Shown here: piece after piece, positions 7,281 to 15,962 of the stretch
How positions within the stretch are numbered: position 1 is the stretch's first letter
How the letters are laid out: each line of letters begins with the position of its first letter
Assembly (NCBI RefSeq): GCF_027257845.1
Contig: NZ_JAPVOT010000017.1
Location: 1-64,000 of the forward strand
DNA length: 64,000 bases
Direction: 5' to 3'
DNA from: Alteromonas sp. BMJM2
Lineage (GTDB): Bacteria > Pseudomonadota > Gammaproteobacteria > Enterobacterales > Alteromonadaceae
Made by a program: the position numbers and the translations under genes
The notes under the pieces: model-generated
What the model saw: only the letters and a program-made list of their open reading frames with translations
Database searches by the model: none
Told to the model about the DNA's origin: nothing

Positions 7281-7952
7281 TTACTTCGCGTCGGCGTAGC
7301 TTACAATAACCTTTCCTTTGATGTCTTGATTTTCAATCTTAAGCTCAACTGGTCGCTCTAATATTACAGACCCGTGCAATGTCACATTAGACCCTATGGT
7401 AAGTGTGGGCATGTGGTCATCTTCGTCTATCCATTTGCTGTCGCTGCTTTTATAAACGATATTGCCAGAAATAACGCTGTCGCCTTCAACATTGATGTCG
7501 CCGCTAACAGTAGCGAGGTCTTTTTCGACTCTTACGTCGGTAATATGAATGTCGCCATTTACCGTTTCTATACTCCCACCTACTTCGCCATGAGAATCAA
7601 AGAATATGTCGCCGTTCACCGTTTCTACATCTTTCGTAACAGTGACATGAGATGCGGCGAAAATATCGCCGTTTATAACGTCAATTCTTCTCGCTGTTAC
7701 GTGACTTTCCATGTCTAAATTGCCGTTTACTATGCTGATGTCCTCAGCACTGCCGTGATCATCAATATCCACGTTACCATTGATTGATGAAATATCACCG
7801 GCATGCTTACCGCTCTTTATATCAACGTTGCCAAGCATAGTACTCACGTCGTTTCCATCCATAGCGCTAGCGTTACCCACATGAATAACACAGCCGCTTA
7901 ATAAGGTTGTACTGACTACAATCATGGCACCGGCGATAAAAGATTTTTTCAT
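7281..7952 (-). CDS. Lipoprotein with beta-strand 'NGDI' repeats
   Basis: A 223-residue predicted lipoprotein: signal MKKSFIAGAMIVVSTTLLSG with the lipobox cysteine at residue 21. The mature part is built of about ten short repeats of the form (V/I)xTVNGDI or INGNVDID, with charged turns between them, which suggests a right-handed beta-solenoid as in bactofilin/DUF4097-like proteins. I do not recognise a specific family. GAGGAACAACA precedes the ATG at 7952; the frame remains open upstream but without a ribosome site. No acidic residue follows the cysteine at position 2 (it is Val), so outer-membrane sorting is likely. Function unknown, perhaps adhesive or structural. Confidence 0.7.
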   Translation of the reverse strand: MKKSFIAGAMIVVSTTLLSGCVIHVGNASAMDGNDVSTMLGNVDIKSGKHAGDISSINGNVDIDDHGSAEDISIVNGNLDMESHVTARRIDVINGDIFAASHVTVTKDVETVNGDIFFDSHGEVGGSIETVNGDIHITDVRVEKDLATVSGDINVEGDSVISGNIVYKSSDSKWIDEDDHMPTLTIGSNVTLHGSVILERPVELKIENQDIKGKVIVSYADAK

Positions 7953-8587
7953 TGTTGTTCCTCTAATAATCTGTAATTTTATATTTAAAGCGAGAAAGCT
8001 GGTGGCGTAACGCATTACATGATGTTGTAAATATTACGACTTTATAATCTCACTATTACCTAAATGTTGATTAGCAGGTAAATAGCCAGTATGTAGACTA
8101 CCTAGCTCTTGCTTCGTAATATGGTGTAATCATGTAATGTGCCAATTCGTAAAATATATATAAAACATAGGTTTACGATAATTTAAGCTGCAGAGGAATA
8201 CATTGCTGTCGTGGGTTTGATTATTAAGTTACTGAAAAAGCTAAATAATGATTTTTTTCGCTATTTGTGATGATGATATGTGCAGCAAAAGATGTGTGCT
8301 AATTCACGGTTTAAGCACAAAGCTAAGCAGAGCGCTCGTGTGAGGTACGCATAAGGAAGCGGCTGAGCCGCACTGTGCAGCATTTAAAAAGCGACTTTGT
8401 ATAACTGCTAAGCAACTAAATACGTTCAAAGCGTTCGTTTGCTGATAAAAGGTCTGTAGTTTGCATAGCTTGTAGGTAAAAAGTTGAAGCGATGAAAAGA
8501 AATGAAAAGAAAAGGATAGTTTGCGTTTAGGTCATTCTAATCAGTAGGTCCAAAAACGGATAACATTTTTTATTAAAAGGAAATTGC
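7953..8587. other. Intergenic region between divergent genes
   Basis: 635 bp between the lipoprotein and the DUF445 gene. Apart from a short GC-rich palindrome (GCGGCTGAGCCGC, about 8360-8372) and a small 10-bp direct repeat of AAATGAAAAG type near 8495, nothing was recognised. A small RNA here is possible but not supported by a clear terminator. Confidence 0.4.
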
Positions 8588-9874
8588 ATGCAAGATAAGC
8601 AGTATCAGCTACACAGAGCTAAGCGTCAGGCATTGGCGTGTTTGCTGTTTGCGGCGGGTGTTTTTGTGATCACTATTCTCACTCAAAAATATCAGCCCGA
8701 TATTGCTCATACTTGGTGGCTGGGGCTAATCAAAATGGCAAGTGAAGCAGCCTTAGTCGGCGGGCTAGCCGATTGGTTTGCCGTCACCGCGTTGTTCAAA
8801 CCAATTCCTTCATCTTACCCAATTCCACACACCAACATTGTGGCGAACAATAAAACCGCTATTGCTAATAACCTCTCCGAATTCGTAAAAGAAAAGTTTT
8901 TTAATCCTCATGCAATTGAAAAGCTGATAAGCGACAGTAACCCTGCGCAAGGTGCTGGCAGGTGGTTAGAAACACCGCAGAATGCGCAAAAGCTAAGCCG
9001 TTTTTTATGTGATGCGCTAAGCGGAATGTTAAGAGTATTAGACGATAAACCGGTAAAAGCCTTTATTGCTAAAACGGTAGAGAAAGGGCTGAAAAATCTC
9101 GATTTAAACCAGTTAATCGCTACCTCATTAGGAGCAGTAACCAAAGAGCGCCAACACCAAGTCATGCTCGATAGACTCCTTGGTAAACTAGCTGGGCTAC
9201 TAAGCCAGCCAGATACGCAAGAGTATATCGCTGACACACTAGTAGTTTGGCTTAAGACTGAGTACAGCAGGTTAGAGAAAATTTTACCTTCTAGTTGGAT
9301 AAGCGAGCAGGGCGCATTAATAGCGGTAAAGGCTGTGTCATCTATTTTAGAAGATATTTATCAAGACGAAGAACATCCAATAAGGCATGCATTTGACGAG
9401 CAGGTCAATGAGTTCTTACACGACCTGCAGCACAGCCCTGATATGGAGCGAAAGGTAAACGGATTTAGGGAAAAGGTTATCAACGACCCTGCGTTAAAGA
9501 ATTACCTTCACAACTCGTGGCAGCGGTTTAACCTGTGGCTGCTAAAGTCTCTTGAGGAAAGCGAGGGTAAAGCAGAGCAAAAGGTCGCGGGATTATTGCA
9601 GGACTTAGGGGCTTCTTTACGAGGCGACAGCCAATTATCACACTCATTCAATCAGCATATCGGCGAGGCTGCAAAATACATGGCGCCCGAGTTAGCCGAG
9701 TTTCTTACCCGACATATTAGAGACACGATAAATAGTTGGGACGAAGAAGACATGGCAGCGCAAGTAGAGTTGAATATAGGTAGAGACCTTCAAAAAGTGC
9801 GTATCAATGGCACTATCGTGGGTGGGGGAATTGGCGCAATACTGTTTGGCATAGAGATGCTTATTGGTTTGTGA
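8588..9874 (+). CDS. DUF445 family membrane protein
   Basis: A 428-residue protein of the DUF445 family (E. coli YjiN relatives). A membrane segment at residues 13-32 is followed by the family block KMASEAALVGGLADWFAVTA (48-67) and ALFKPIPSSYPIPHTNIV; a long charged helical region follows and a second hydrophobic segment (IVGGGIGAILFGIEMLIGL) closes the protein. Both ends are thus in the inner membrane. AAAGGAAATTGC before the ATG is a good ribosome site. The family has no established function; it may relate to envelope structure. Monocistronic. Confidence 0.88.
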   Translation: MQDKQYQLHRAKRQALACLLFAAGVFVITILTQKYQPDIAHTWWLGLIKMASEAALVGGLADWFAVTALFKPIPSSYPIPHTNIVANNKTAIANNLSEFVKEKFFNPHAIEKLISDSNPAQGAGRWLETPQNAQKLSRFLCDALSGMLRVLDDKPVKAFIAKTVEKGLKNLDLNQLIATSLGAVTKERQHQVMLDRLLGKLAGLLSQPDTQEYIADTLVVWLKTEYSRLEKILPSSWISEQGALIAVKAVSSILEDIYQDEEHPIRHAFDEQVNEFLHDLQHSPDMERKVNGFREKVINDPALKNYLHNSWQRFNLWLLKSLEESEGKAEQKVAGLLQDLGASLRGDSQLSHSFNQHIGEAAKYMAPELAEFLTRHIRDTINSWDEEDMAAQVELNIGRDLQKVRINGTIVGGGIGAILFGIEMLIGL

Positions 9875-10020
9875 CTAATACGAACTAATCAAAGTAAGTG
9901 TGTTTTACACTATTGCAAAGCAGTTCTAGATCTCGTCTGAATGAGTTCCGAGTCAATCTGATAAGCCGCTATATACCAATTCAGGCCTATGATAAACCTT
10001 CGATTGAATAAGCTTAAGTG

Positions 10021-10671
10021 CTAAATGCTTAGACTAAATACTAGATTGTCTGCTTTCACTTTTTTCTTTAACCCACCCTCTACGTCTGAGCGCTCAAGAA
10101 GCGAAATCTCATAATGACCAGCGTACATGTCGATAACCCTTTTTTCATCTACGCAAAAAGGAGGGCCAGGCAGTTTACTTTGGTCATAGTCGAAAGTGAT
10201 CACCAGTTGTGGAGCATTGTGAGTTATCTCAATAAGGTGGTTGGCGTACTTTCGACGCAGTTCATCGGGCAAAGCAACTAATGCTGCTCTATCATACACA
10301 CCTTTTACTTCGCCAATGTCATCACGACGAAGTGCAAAAATATCACCAACAAAAATGGTAAGGTTAGGGGCTGAATATACTTTACCCTTAGACGAGGACT
10401 TAACAGTGGGAGTAATGTCGAGATCGTCGAACAGCTGTGTAATAGCCACCTCGCTAAGCTCTGCACCAACAACCTGACAGCCTTTTGACAGCAACCATGC
10501 AATATCTCTAGTTTTCCCGCACAAGGGCACAAAGATTCTCTTTTGTGAGGCTTCATTGCTATCTGAGCCTAATAAAACATCACTATATTTCACCAGCAAG
10601 GCATTACCAGTGGGTTCATGAAACCCAATTTCATTATTGTGCCATTTGCTGTGCCAAAAGCTATGTTCCAT
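10021..10671 (-). CDS. tpm: Thiopurine S-methyltransferase
   Basis: A 216-residue bacterial TPMT. The opening EHSFWHSKWHNNEIGFHEP is the family's N-terminal block, RIFVPLCGKTRDIAWL is the SAM-binding loop, VVGAELSEVAI the second strand and VYDRAALVALP the conserved active-site region. It transfers methyl from SAM to thiol, selenium or tellurium compounds. Length matches the family (about 215-220). The start codon lies 5 bp from a decayed 14-bp tandem array, so its ribosome site is poor. Cytoplasmic, monocistronic. Confidence 0.9.
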   Translation of the reverse strand: MEHSFWHSKWHNNEIGFHEPTGNALLVKYSDVLLGSDSNEASQKRIFVPLCGKTRDIAWLLSKGCQVVGAELSEVAITQLFDDLDITPTVKSSSKGKVYSAPNLTIFVGDIFALRRDDIGEVKGVYDRAALVALPDELRRKYANHLIEITHNAPQLVITFDYDQSKLPGPPFCVDEKRVIDMYAGHYEISLLERSDVEGGLKKKVKADNLVFSLSI

Positions 10672-10676
10672 ATTAA

Positions 10677-10760
10677 TACCCTAAATCAAATACCTTAAAT
10701 CTAGTGCTTTAAGTCTAATGCCTGAATCTAACAGCTTAAATATAATATCTTAGAAAATAG
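10677..10760. repeat. Decayed 14-bp tandem repeat before tpm
   Basis: Six successive 14-base units can be lined up: TACCCTAAATCAAA, TACCTTAAATCTAG, TGCTTTAAGTCTAA, TGCCTGAATCTAAC, AGCTTAAATATAAT, ATCTTAGAAAATAG. The array ends 5 bp from the tpm start codon and so occupies its 5' leader. Confidence 0.65.
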
Positions 10761-10772
10761 AAGCACATTTAA

Positions 10773-10797
10773 AGAAGCAGGTTAATAACCTGCTTCT
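10773..10797. terminator. Hairpin between bamE and tpm
   Basis: AGAAGCAGGTT and AACCTGCTTCT form a perfect 11-bp stem with an AAT loop, 40 bp downstream of the bamE stop on the minus strand. A weak T-rich stretch follows on both sides, so it may end bamE transcription. Confidence 0.6.
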
Positions 10798-10837
10798 GTT
10801 CTATTTTTCTGCAGTGCTGTAAAACGACGTCTTTGAA

Positions 10838-11194
10838 TTACTCGTCGAGAGGAGTGTTGAAGTCTTCAGACAGTTCAAAGTCGCCTTCAACGTTTGTCAC
10901 TTTATTGTCTACAAACGTGATGATCATCTGACGCTGGAAGTCGTCGCCTCTGTCTTTCATGCCACGCTTCATATCGTAAACGTAATACCACGTGTCGCTA
11001 TCAAAAGAGTCTTGAACAACAGGGTTACCTAACACGTAGATAACTTGCTCTTTTGTCATATTAATACGCAGTTTTTCAACATCACGCTGATCGAGAAAAT
11101 TGCCCTGCGGAACGTCAATTCTGAAAATCCAGTTAGAACAAGCTGTGGTAGTAAATGTAATGCAAAGAATAACTATAAGATGGTGCAACTTCAT
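10838..11194 (-). CDS. bamE: Outer membrane assembly lipoprotein BamE
   Basis: A 118-residue SmpA/OmlA family lipoprotein of the BAM complex, which folds beta-barrel proteins into the outer membrane. The signal peptide ends at a lipobox TTAC (Cys19). The mature part has the family core: YRIDVPQGN-like FRIDVPQGNFL, the MTKEQVIYVLGNP helix and the WYYVYDMKRG strand. Length is typical. It lies directly downstream of recN on the same strand, the arrangement found in enterobacteria, with a hairpin in between. Confidence 0.93.
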   Translation of the reverse strand: MKLHHLIVILCITFTTTACSNWIFRIDVPQGNFLDQRDVEKLRINMTKEQVIYVLGNPVVQDSFDSDTWYYVYDMKRGMKDRGDDFQRQMIITFVDNKVTNVEGDFELSEDFNTPLDE

Positions 11195-11232
11195 GCGTAT
11201 ATAAGTCCAGTATTGCCTTTGTTAGTGCCTAA

Positions 11233-11254
11233 AGGTTTCCTCATAAGGAAACCT
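11233..11254 (-). terminator. Hairpin between recN and bamE
   Basis: AGGTTTCC pairs with GGAAACCT around a 6-base loop. Read on the minus strand it follows the recN stop and is followed by TTTAG, so it is a weak terminator or a processing hairpin separating recN from bamE. Confidence 0.5.
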
Positions 11255-11317
11255 CAGCTGTTTTAATGCAAGCGCGAAGGCATGCTACATTGACAACTAT
11301 GACCAATCAACTGCATT

Positions 11318-13003
11318 TTAGTTCGATGAAGCGCTTTTTAGCAGCTCTTTTGCGTTAGCAAGAGCCGATTTGGTTACTTTGTCGCCAGCTAACAGTCGGG
11401 CGAGTTCGTCAATTCGGTCTTGTTTAGTCAGCGGTATCATCTGTGTTTCTGTACTTTCGCCATCAGTTAGCTTGGTAACAAAAAGCTGGTTATGTGCTTG
11501 CGCCGCCACTTGAGGTAAATGGGTGACACACATTACCTGAAACTGTTTTCCTAATTTTCTTAGCAGTGCACCTACAATTGAAGCGGTTGGTCCGCTAATA
11601 CCGGTGTCCACTTCGTCAAAAATCATAGTGGGGGTAGCATGACTATCGCTAGCGATAACCTGAATAGCTAAACCTATTCGAGAAAGCTCACCGCCTGATA
11701 CCACTTTCTCCAATACGTCGGCATCTTGCCCCGGGTTCGTTGATACTTTAAAGGCAATCGAGTCCAACCCATTAACTGCGGGCTTTTTCAGCTCGTCATA
11801 AAGAATGTCAATACACACTTTAGCGTGTGGCATATTCATTTGCTGAATTTGTGATTCAATGTCGTTTGCAAAACCCGTGGCTGCTTTCATTCGGCTTTCA
11901 GATAAACTGCTAGTCGCCACCAAATAATGTTGTCTTGCTGCTTCAACATCGTGTTCGAGAGTACCAAGTAAGCTTTCCTGCTCACCCAGTTCGGCAAATT
12001 CTTGCGACAACGACTGGTGATGTTGAGCAAGTTCTTCAGGCGTTACGGCGTGTTTTCGCGCCAGCTCCATCGCTTTTGAATAGCGAGCTTCAACCTGCTG
12101 TAAACGCAGTGGGTCTATTTCCAGTTGATCGCAGTAACCGCGCAGCTCGCTTGCTGCTTCTTCAACTTGAATTGATGCGTCGTTAAGAAGGGCGATGATA
12201 GGCGTTAGGCTCGCATCGTGTGCTTCTAATTCGCCAAGCTTCTCAATACTGCTTTGAATAACGGTCAGCGCATTTCCTTCATCATTTTCATAGAGGTTAT
12301 ACACACTGGTTTGTGCTTGTTCTAATAAACTCTGTCCGTTGCTTAAACGCTTGTGCTCAATTTCAAGTTCTTCAAACTCTCCGTTCTCAATAGCAAACTC
12401 GTCGAGTTCTTGCACTTGATAAGTAAGTAACTGCAGACGATCTTCTCGCTGTTGAGCTTTCGAACGCAGTTCGTTTAGTGTTTTTTGTTTATCCTTCCAA
12501 GAGGTGTAAGCGTCTTTAACGTCGGTTAGCAAATAACCATGATCTGCATAGCTATCAATCAGCTGGCGCTGATAATCTTCTTTTAATAGCTGTAGATGGG
12601 TGTTTTGACCATGAATGGAAAGTAGGGTCTGTCCGAGGCCTTTTAATTGCTGTAACGACACTGGCGTACCGTTAATGAACGCCTTTGAGCGACCTTCTTT
12701 CGATATAATTCGGCGAATAAAGCAGCTGGTTTCATCTTCATCAGAGGTCAGTTCATGTTCGTCGAGAAACGCTATTGCACTCGCATTATCAGCAAGTGAA
12801 AAGTGCGCCACTATTTCGGCTTTTGCTGAACCTTTTCTTACCGCATTGGCATCGGCCCTTTCACCGAGGCACAAGCTCAATGCATCAATGGCAATTGATT
12901 TACCTGCACCTGTCTCACCCGTAACTGCAGTGAGGCCATTTTCAAAATGAACAGAAAGTTGTTTTACAACGGCAAAATTTGATATCGAAAGATTCGCTAA
13001 CAT
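11318..13003 (-). CDS. recN: DNA repair protein RecN
   Basis: A 561-residue SMC-like ATPase for double-strand break repair. Walker A is in GETGAGKSIAIDAL (about residues 29-42), then a long coiled-coil of two arms (about 160-370), then the signature VVSGGELSRIGLAI (about 435-448), Walker B TMIFDEVDTGISG and the CVTHLPQVAAQA switch. A GTG lies two codons upstream, but the family start MLANLSISNFAV, aligned with E. coli MLAQLTISNF, points to the ATG at 13003. A LexA-type box lies 42 bp upstream, so SOS induction is likely. Followed by bamE. Confidence 0.95.
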   Translation of the reverse strand: MLANLSISNFAVVKQLSVHFENGLTAVTGETGAGKSIAIDALSLCLGERADANAVRKGSAKAEIVAHFSLADNASAIAFLDEHELTSDEDETSCFIRRIISKEGRSKAFINGTPVSLQQLKGLGQTLLSIHGQNTHLQLLKEDYQRQLIDSYADHGYLLTDVKDAYTSWKDKQKTLNELRSKAQQREDRLQLLTYQVQELDEFAIENGEFEELEIEHKRLSNGQSLLEQAQTSVYNLYENDEGNALTVIQSSIEKLGELEAHDASLTPIIALLNDASIQVEEAASELRGYCDQLEIDPLRLQQVEARYSKAMELARKHAVTPEELAQHHQSLSQEFAELGEQESLLGTLEHDVEAARQHYLVATSSLSESRMKAATGFANDIESQIQQMNMPHAKVCIDILYDELKKPAVNGLDSIAFKVSTNPGQDADVLEKVVSGGELSRIGLAIQVIASDSHATPTMIFDEVDTGISGPTASIVGALLRKLGKQFQVMCVTHLPQVAAQAHNQLFVTKLTDGESTETQMIPLTKQDRIDELARLLAGDKVTKSALANAKELLKSASSN

Positions 13004-13044
13004 AACCACACTCTAAAAAAGTTGAACATGATGATATATACAGT

Positions 13045-13064
13045 ACGTGTAAATATATACAGTA
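13045..13064 (-). promoter_or_regulatory. LexA (SOS) box of recN
   Basis: On the plus strand GTGTAAATATATACAG (13047-13062) fits CTGT-N8-ACAG with one mismatch and has the AT-alternating centre of strong E. coli boxes. A second half-site (ATATATACAG, 13034-13043) follows closely, recalling the multiple boxes before E. coli recN. Confidence 0.7.
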
Positions 13065-13198
13065 TTTCTGAGATGTAAAGTATAGTCGAAAGTAATCTGT
13101 CGATTCGTGAGTTGGAAATTGTTATCTAAATCATTGCCTATGGGCTCTGCACGGGTTTTTACAGTATTTTTCGTGAGTAAGACATGGGGTAACAGAAA

Positions 13199-13231
13199 AC
13201 AAAAAAGGGAAGGTCATGATAACCTTCCCTT
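13199..13231 (-). terminator. Rho-independent terminator of dps
   Basis: On the minus strand AAGGGAAGGT (13231-13222) pairs with ACCTTCCCTT (13214-13205) and is followed by TTTTTTG, 33 bp after the dps stop. A classic terminator. Confidence 0.85.
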
Positions 13232-13263
13232 AATCTTCCTGACAATATTTTCTGCCGATGGAA

Positions 13264-13773
13264 CTATTGGGCTAGTTCGCCGCTGCCTGACTCTAGATGC
13301 GCTCTTACGAACCACTGGAATTGCTCTAGTACAGCTAGCTGACCCGTAATCATATCTTCCGACACTGGGTCTAAGTCGCCTAAGCCTTCAATCGCCTTGC
13401 GGTGATCGCTATTTACACCGTCATACACTGCATCTAATGCTTTTAAATGGTCGGTCACTAAGCCTTTGCCTAAGTCATAATCATTCCACGAGCGACCCTC
13501 TACAATGGCTTTTGGTGTGCCTTTCGGTACGCCGCCTAGTGTGGCAATTCTTTCTGCAATGGTATCAGTCATCTCGCGCACTGCATCAACCTGTGGGTCT
13601 AGCATTTCGTGCACACCAATGAAGTTTGGACCTACCACATTCCAGTGAATGTGCTTTAAAGTGAGCTGCAGATCAAGTAGAGCCACCAAACGTTGCTCTA
13701 ACGTTTTGATAGTGCTTGCTGCAGTTTCGTTATCCATACCTGGTGCAGTAAATTTAATTTCGTTGTTACTCAT
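13264..13773 (-). CDS. dps: Dps-type ferritin-like DNA-protection protein
   Basis: A 169-residue Dps, forming a 12-subunit shell that oxidises ferrous iron with hydrogen peroxide and may coat DNA. The ferroxidase motif is complete: LKHIHWNVVGPNF with the two histidines, then HEMLDPQVDAVREMTDTIAER carrying the Asp and Glu ligands (about residues 39-75). The N-terminal tail has few lysines, so DNA binding may be weak. It sits between nadK and recN, genes that are usually neighbours, so it appears inserted there. Own terminator downstream and a palindrome upstream (13849-13865). Confidence 0.93.
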   Translation of the reverse strand: MSNNEIKFTAPGMDNETAASTIKTLEQRLVALLDLQLTLKHIHWNVVGPNFIGVHEMLDPQVDAVREMTDTIAERIATLGGVPKGTPKAIVEGRSWNDYDLGKGLVTDHLKALDAVYDGVNSDHRKAIEGLGDLDPVSEDMITGQLAVLEQFQWFVRAHLESGSGELAQ

Positions 13774-13848
13774 AATAATAAACTCCTTATTATCGCTTCG
13801 GTAAATAGGTGTTGATAATACTTATCGAGTCTTTCGACCTTCAAAGGT

Positions 13849-13865
13849 TATGTTGAAACAACATA
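13849..13865. promoter_or_regulatory. Palindrome upstream of dps
   Basis: TATGTTG-AAA-CAACATA is a perfect inverted repeat 76 bp before the dps start, placed as an operator would be. I cannot assign the protein. The remaining dps-nadK gap (13774-14235) is A+T-rich and holds a two-copy repeat of CACATGTATGGC near 14191-14217 but no gene. Confidence 0.45.
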
Positions 13866-14235
13866 GATTATCGAACCAGTTGCTTAAGGTGTTGCAACCG
13901 GTATGCCGACTTGTACCAAAATTATAAGTAACTAATTTAATTGAATAAATTCGCAAAGGTTAATTTTTCTTTATTTTTCAATGTGATAGGTTTGTCTAAA
14001 AGGTGCGAAAAAGATGCTCGAAATATGAATAGCCGTGTAAAATATTCAGTGTTCTTTATATGGGAGGGCGAACATTAGGTAGAAAAGTCGGTTAACTTGC
14101 CACAAAGTTCGCGAGGCTCGAGAAATTCGAAAAATTTGCGAAGATAGGGTTAATTAAGCCATAGGTGCTCAATCTACATCTATAGCATTCACATGTATGG
14201 CGACCACATGTATGGCAGAAGGCGAGTGCCCTACA

Positions 14236-15111
14236 TTAGTAGAGCTTACTGCCCCAGCCCAGCTTTTTACGTAATACGTTGAAGTAGCTATAGCCCTTAG
14301 GGTGTACTAAGTGAAGTTTATCGATACTTTTGTTTATGCGAATTTCATCGCCAGGTAAAACCGGCAATACAATATGGCTGTCGCAGCTTACTTGTAATGA
14401 GTCACTATTCACCTTTGACACTTTCATCGATACCTGGCTGTCGGCATCTACCACGATAGGTCTGCTGCTCAGAGTATGCGGAAACATGGGCACTAAGGTT
14501 AGCGCATCAAGTTTTGGCATAATGATGGGCCCGCCGGCGGAGAGCGAATAGGCGGTTGAGCCCGTTGGCGTTGCTACAATGAGTCCATCACTGCGCTGGC
14601 TAAACACAAACTGTTCGTCGATATAAATCTCGAACTCCATCATATGCGCTACTTTGCCGTGGTGAAGCACAACTTCGTTTACAGCAGAACTATTACTTTT
14701 TAACTTCTCGTGACGGTAAACGCCCACTTCCAGTAAAAAGCGTTCTTCAACGAAACACTCGCCGTTAAAGATGTAGTCAAGTTGCTGAATGATATCGTCG
14801 GGATGAATGTCGGTGAGAAAACCTAGATTACCTCTATTCACCCCCACAACATGGATATCAAAACGGGCAAGCACGCGGGCGGCGCCAAGCATGCTGCCAT
14901 CTCCACCAACGACAACGGCTAGGTCAGCTTCTTTACCAATAGCGACGAGGTCGCAGCTTCTGACGTTGTCGGTTTCAAGCTCTTGAGCAATACTTTCCTC
15001 TACCAGTACCTCGCAACCTTTGGCGAGTAGATAATCGGCAAGTAAGTTTAAACTGTCGTGAGTGGCCTCGTGCTGAGGTTTTCCAATTAAAGCAACGGTT
15101 TGGTAGGGCAT
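14236..15111 (-). CDS. nadK: NAD kinase
   Basis: A 291-residue NAD kinase, making NADP from NAD with ATP. The diagnostic [11 protein letters not shown] loop (about residues 69-79) and the second motif [11 protein letters not shown] (about 92-102) are intact, as is [22 protein letters not shown]. Length is as in E. coli (292). It precedes dps and recN on the same strand; a 68-bp gap separates it from bdhA upstream. Cytoplasmic, essential in most bacteria. Confidence 0.96.
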   Translation of the reverse strand: MPYQTVALIGKPQHEATHDSLNLLADYLLAKGCEVLVEESIAQELETDNVRSCDLVAIGKEADLAVVVGGDGSMLGAARVLARFDIHVVGVNRGNLGFLTDIHPDDIIQQLDYIFNGECFVEERFLLEVGVYRHEKLKSNSSAVNEVVLHHGKVAHMMEFEIYIDEQFVFSQRSDGLIVATPTGSTAYSLSAGGPIIMPKLDALTLVPMFPHTLSSRPIVVDADSQVSMKVSKVNSDSLQVSCDSHIVLPVLPGDEIRINKSIDKLHLVHPKGYSYFNVLRKKLGWGSKLY

Positions 15112-15179
15112 GGAACGCTAATGTCCTCTCATTTCCAATGATTTGGACATTAGCACAAGTGTTTTGTAAAAGGGAAGTT

Positions 15180-15962
15180 TTACCTTGCGGTCCAGCCACC
15201 ATCTAGGGTTATTGCTTGGCCTGTGATGTTTTTGGCGCTGTTTGTCATTAAAAATGCGGCAGTATCGGCGAGTTCTTGAACTTCAATAAACTGCTTTTTC
15301 GGCATAGGTTCAAGCATGATTTTTTTCACTACATCGTCCTCGGTCATATTGTTTTCCTTTGCTTGAGCCGCTATTTGTTGCTCAACTAAGGGAGTTTTTA
15401 CATACGCCGGACACAAGGTGTTAATAGTAATATCATAGTCACCAGTCTCTAATGCTACGGTTTTAGCAAGTCCTAGCAAGCCATGCTTCGCAGCCACATA
15501 GGCCGACTTAAATGGCGATGCCACAAGAGAGTGAATAGAGCCCACGTTAATAATACGCCCAAAATTTTGTGCTTTCATGGCTGGTAATAGCGCTTGGGTG
15601 GTTAGCGCGGGGCCAACCAGCATAATATTAATCAGCTGCTGCCATTTTTCAGCAGGAAAATCTTCAAGGTTTGAAACATGTTGGATGCCAGCGTTATTAA
15701 TTAATACGTCGACGGTGAGCTTACCGAGTACTTCAGGCAAGGCAGCAATTTGCGCTGCGTCACACACATCTACCGCCACTGCGCTCGCGCTGCCATCATT
15801 AATACTGCCGAACTTACTGGCCAGCACCGCTGCCGCCTCTTGCGCAGCACTTTCGTTAATATCCGCCACAATAACGTGATGACCCTGTTTAACCAACGTC
15901 TCTGCGATGCCTAAACCAATACCACTGGCTCCCCCAGTAATAAATACCGTTCGCTTATTCAT
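15180..15962 (-). CDS. bdhA: 3-hydroxybutyrate dehydrogenase
   Basis: A 260-residue short-chain dehydrogenase oxidising D-3-hydroxybutyrate to acetoacetate with NAD. The NAD loop is TGGASGIGLGIAE, the NNAG motif is LINNAGIQHV, and the catalytic Ser and Tyr-x3-Lys are in VGSIHSLVASPFKSAYVAAK. The IQHV and AYVKTPLVEQQI segments are characteristic of 3-hydroxybutyrate dehydrogenases. A TTG precedes the ATG at 15962; I use the ATG, preceded by AGGAAGG. The start overlaps the stop of the depolymerase gene, so it is the last gene of the permease-esterase-depolymerase operon and does the first cytoplasmic step on the imported monomer. Confidence 0.9.
   Translation of the reverse strand: MNKRTVFITGGASGIGLGIAETLVKQGHHVIVADINESAAQEAAAVLASKFGSINDGSASAVAVDVCDAAQIAALPEVLGKLTVDVLINNAGIQHVSNLEDFPAEKWQQLINIMLVGPALTTQALLPAMKAQNFGRIINVGSIHSLVASPFKSAYVAAKHGLLGLAKTVALETGDYDITINTLCPAYVKTPLVEQQIAAQAKENNMTEDDVVKKIMLEPMPKKQFIEVQELADTAAFLMTNSAKNITGQAITLDGGWTAR

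Noticed and set aside
9875..10020. tRNA or small RNA gene between DUF445 and tpm
   Set aside because: No cloverleaf, no terminator; the gap is short and A+T-rich.
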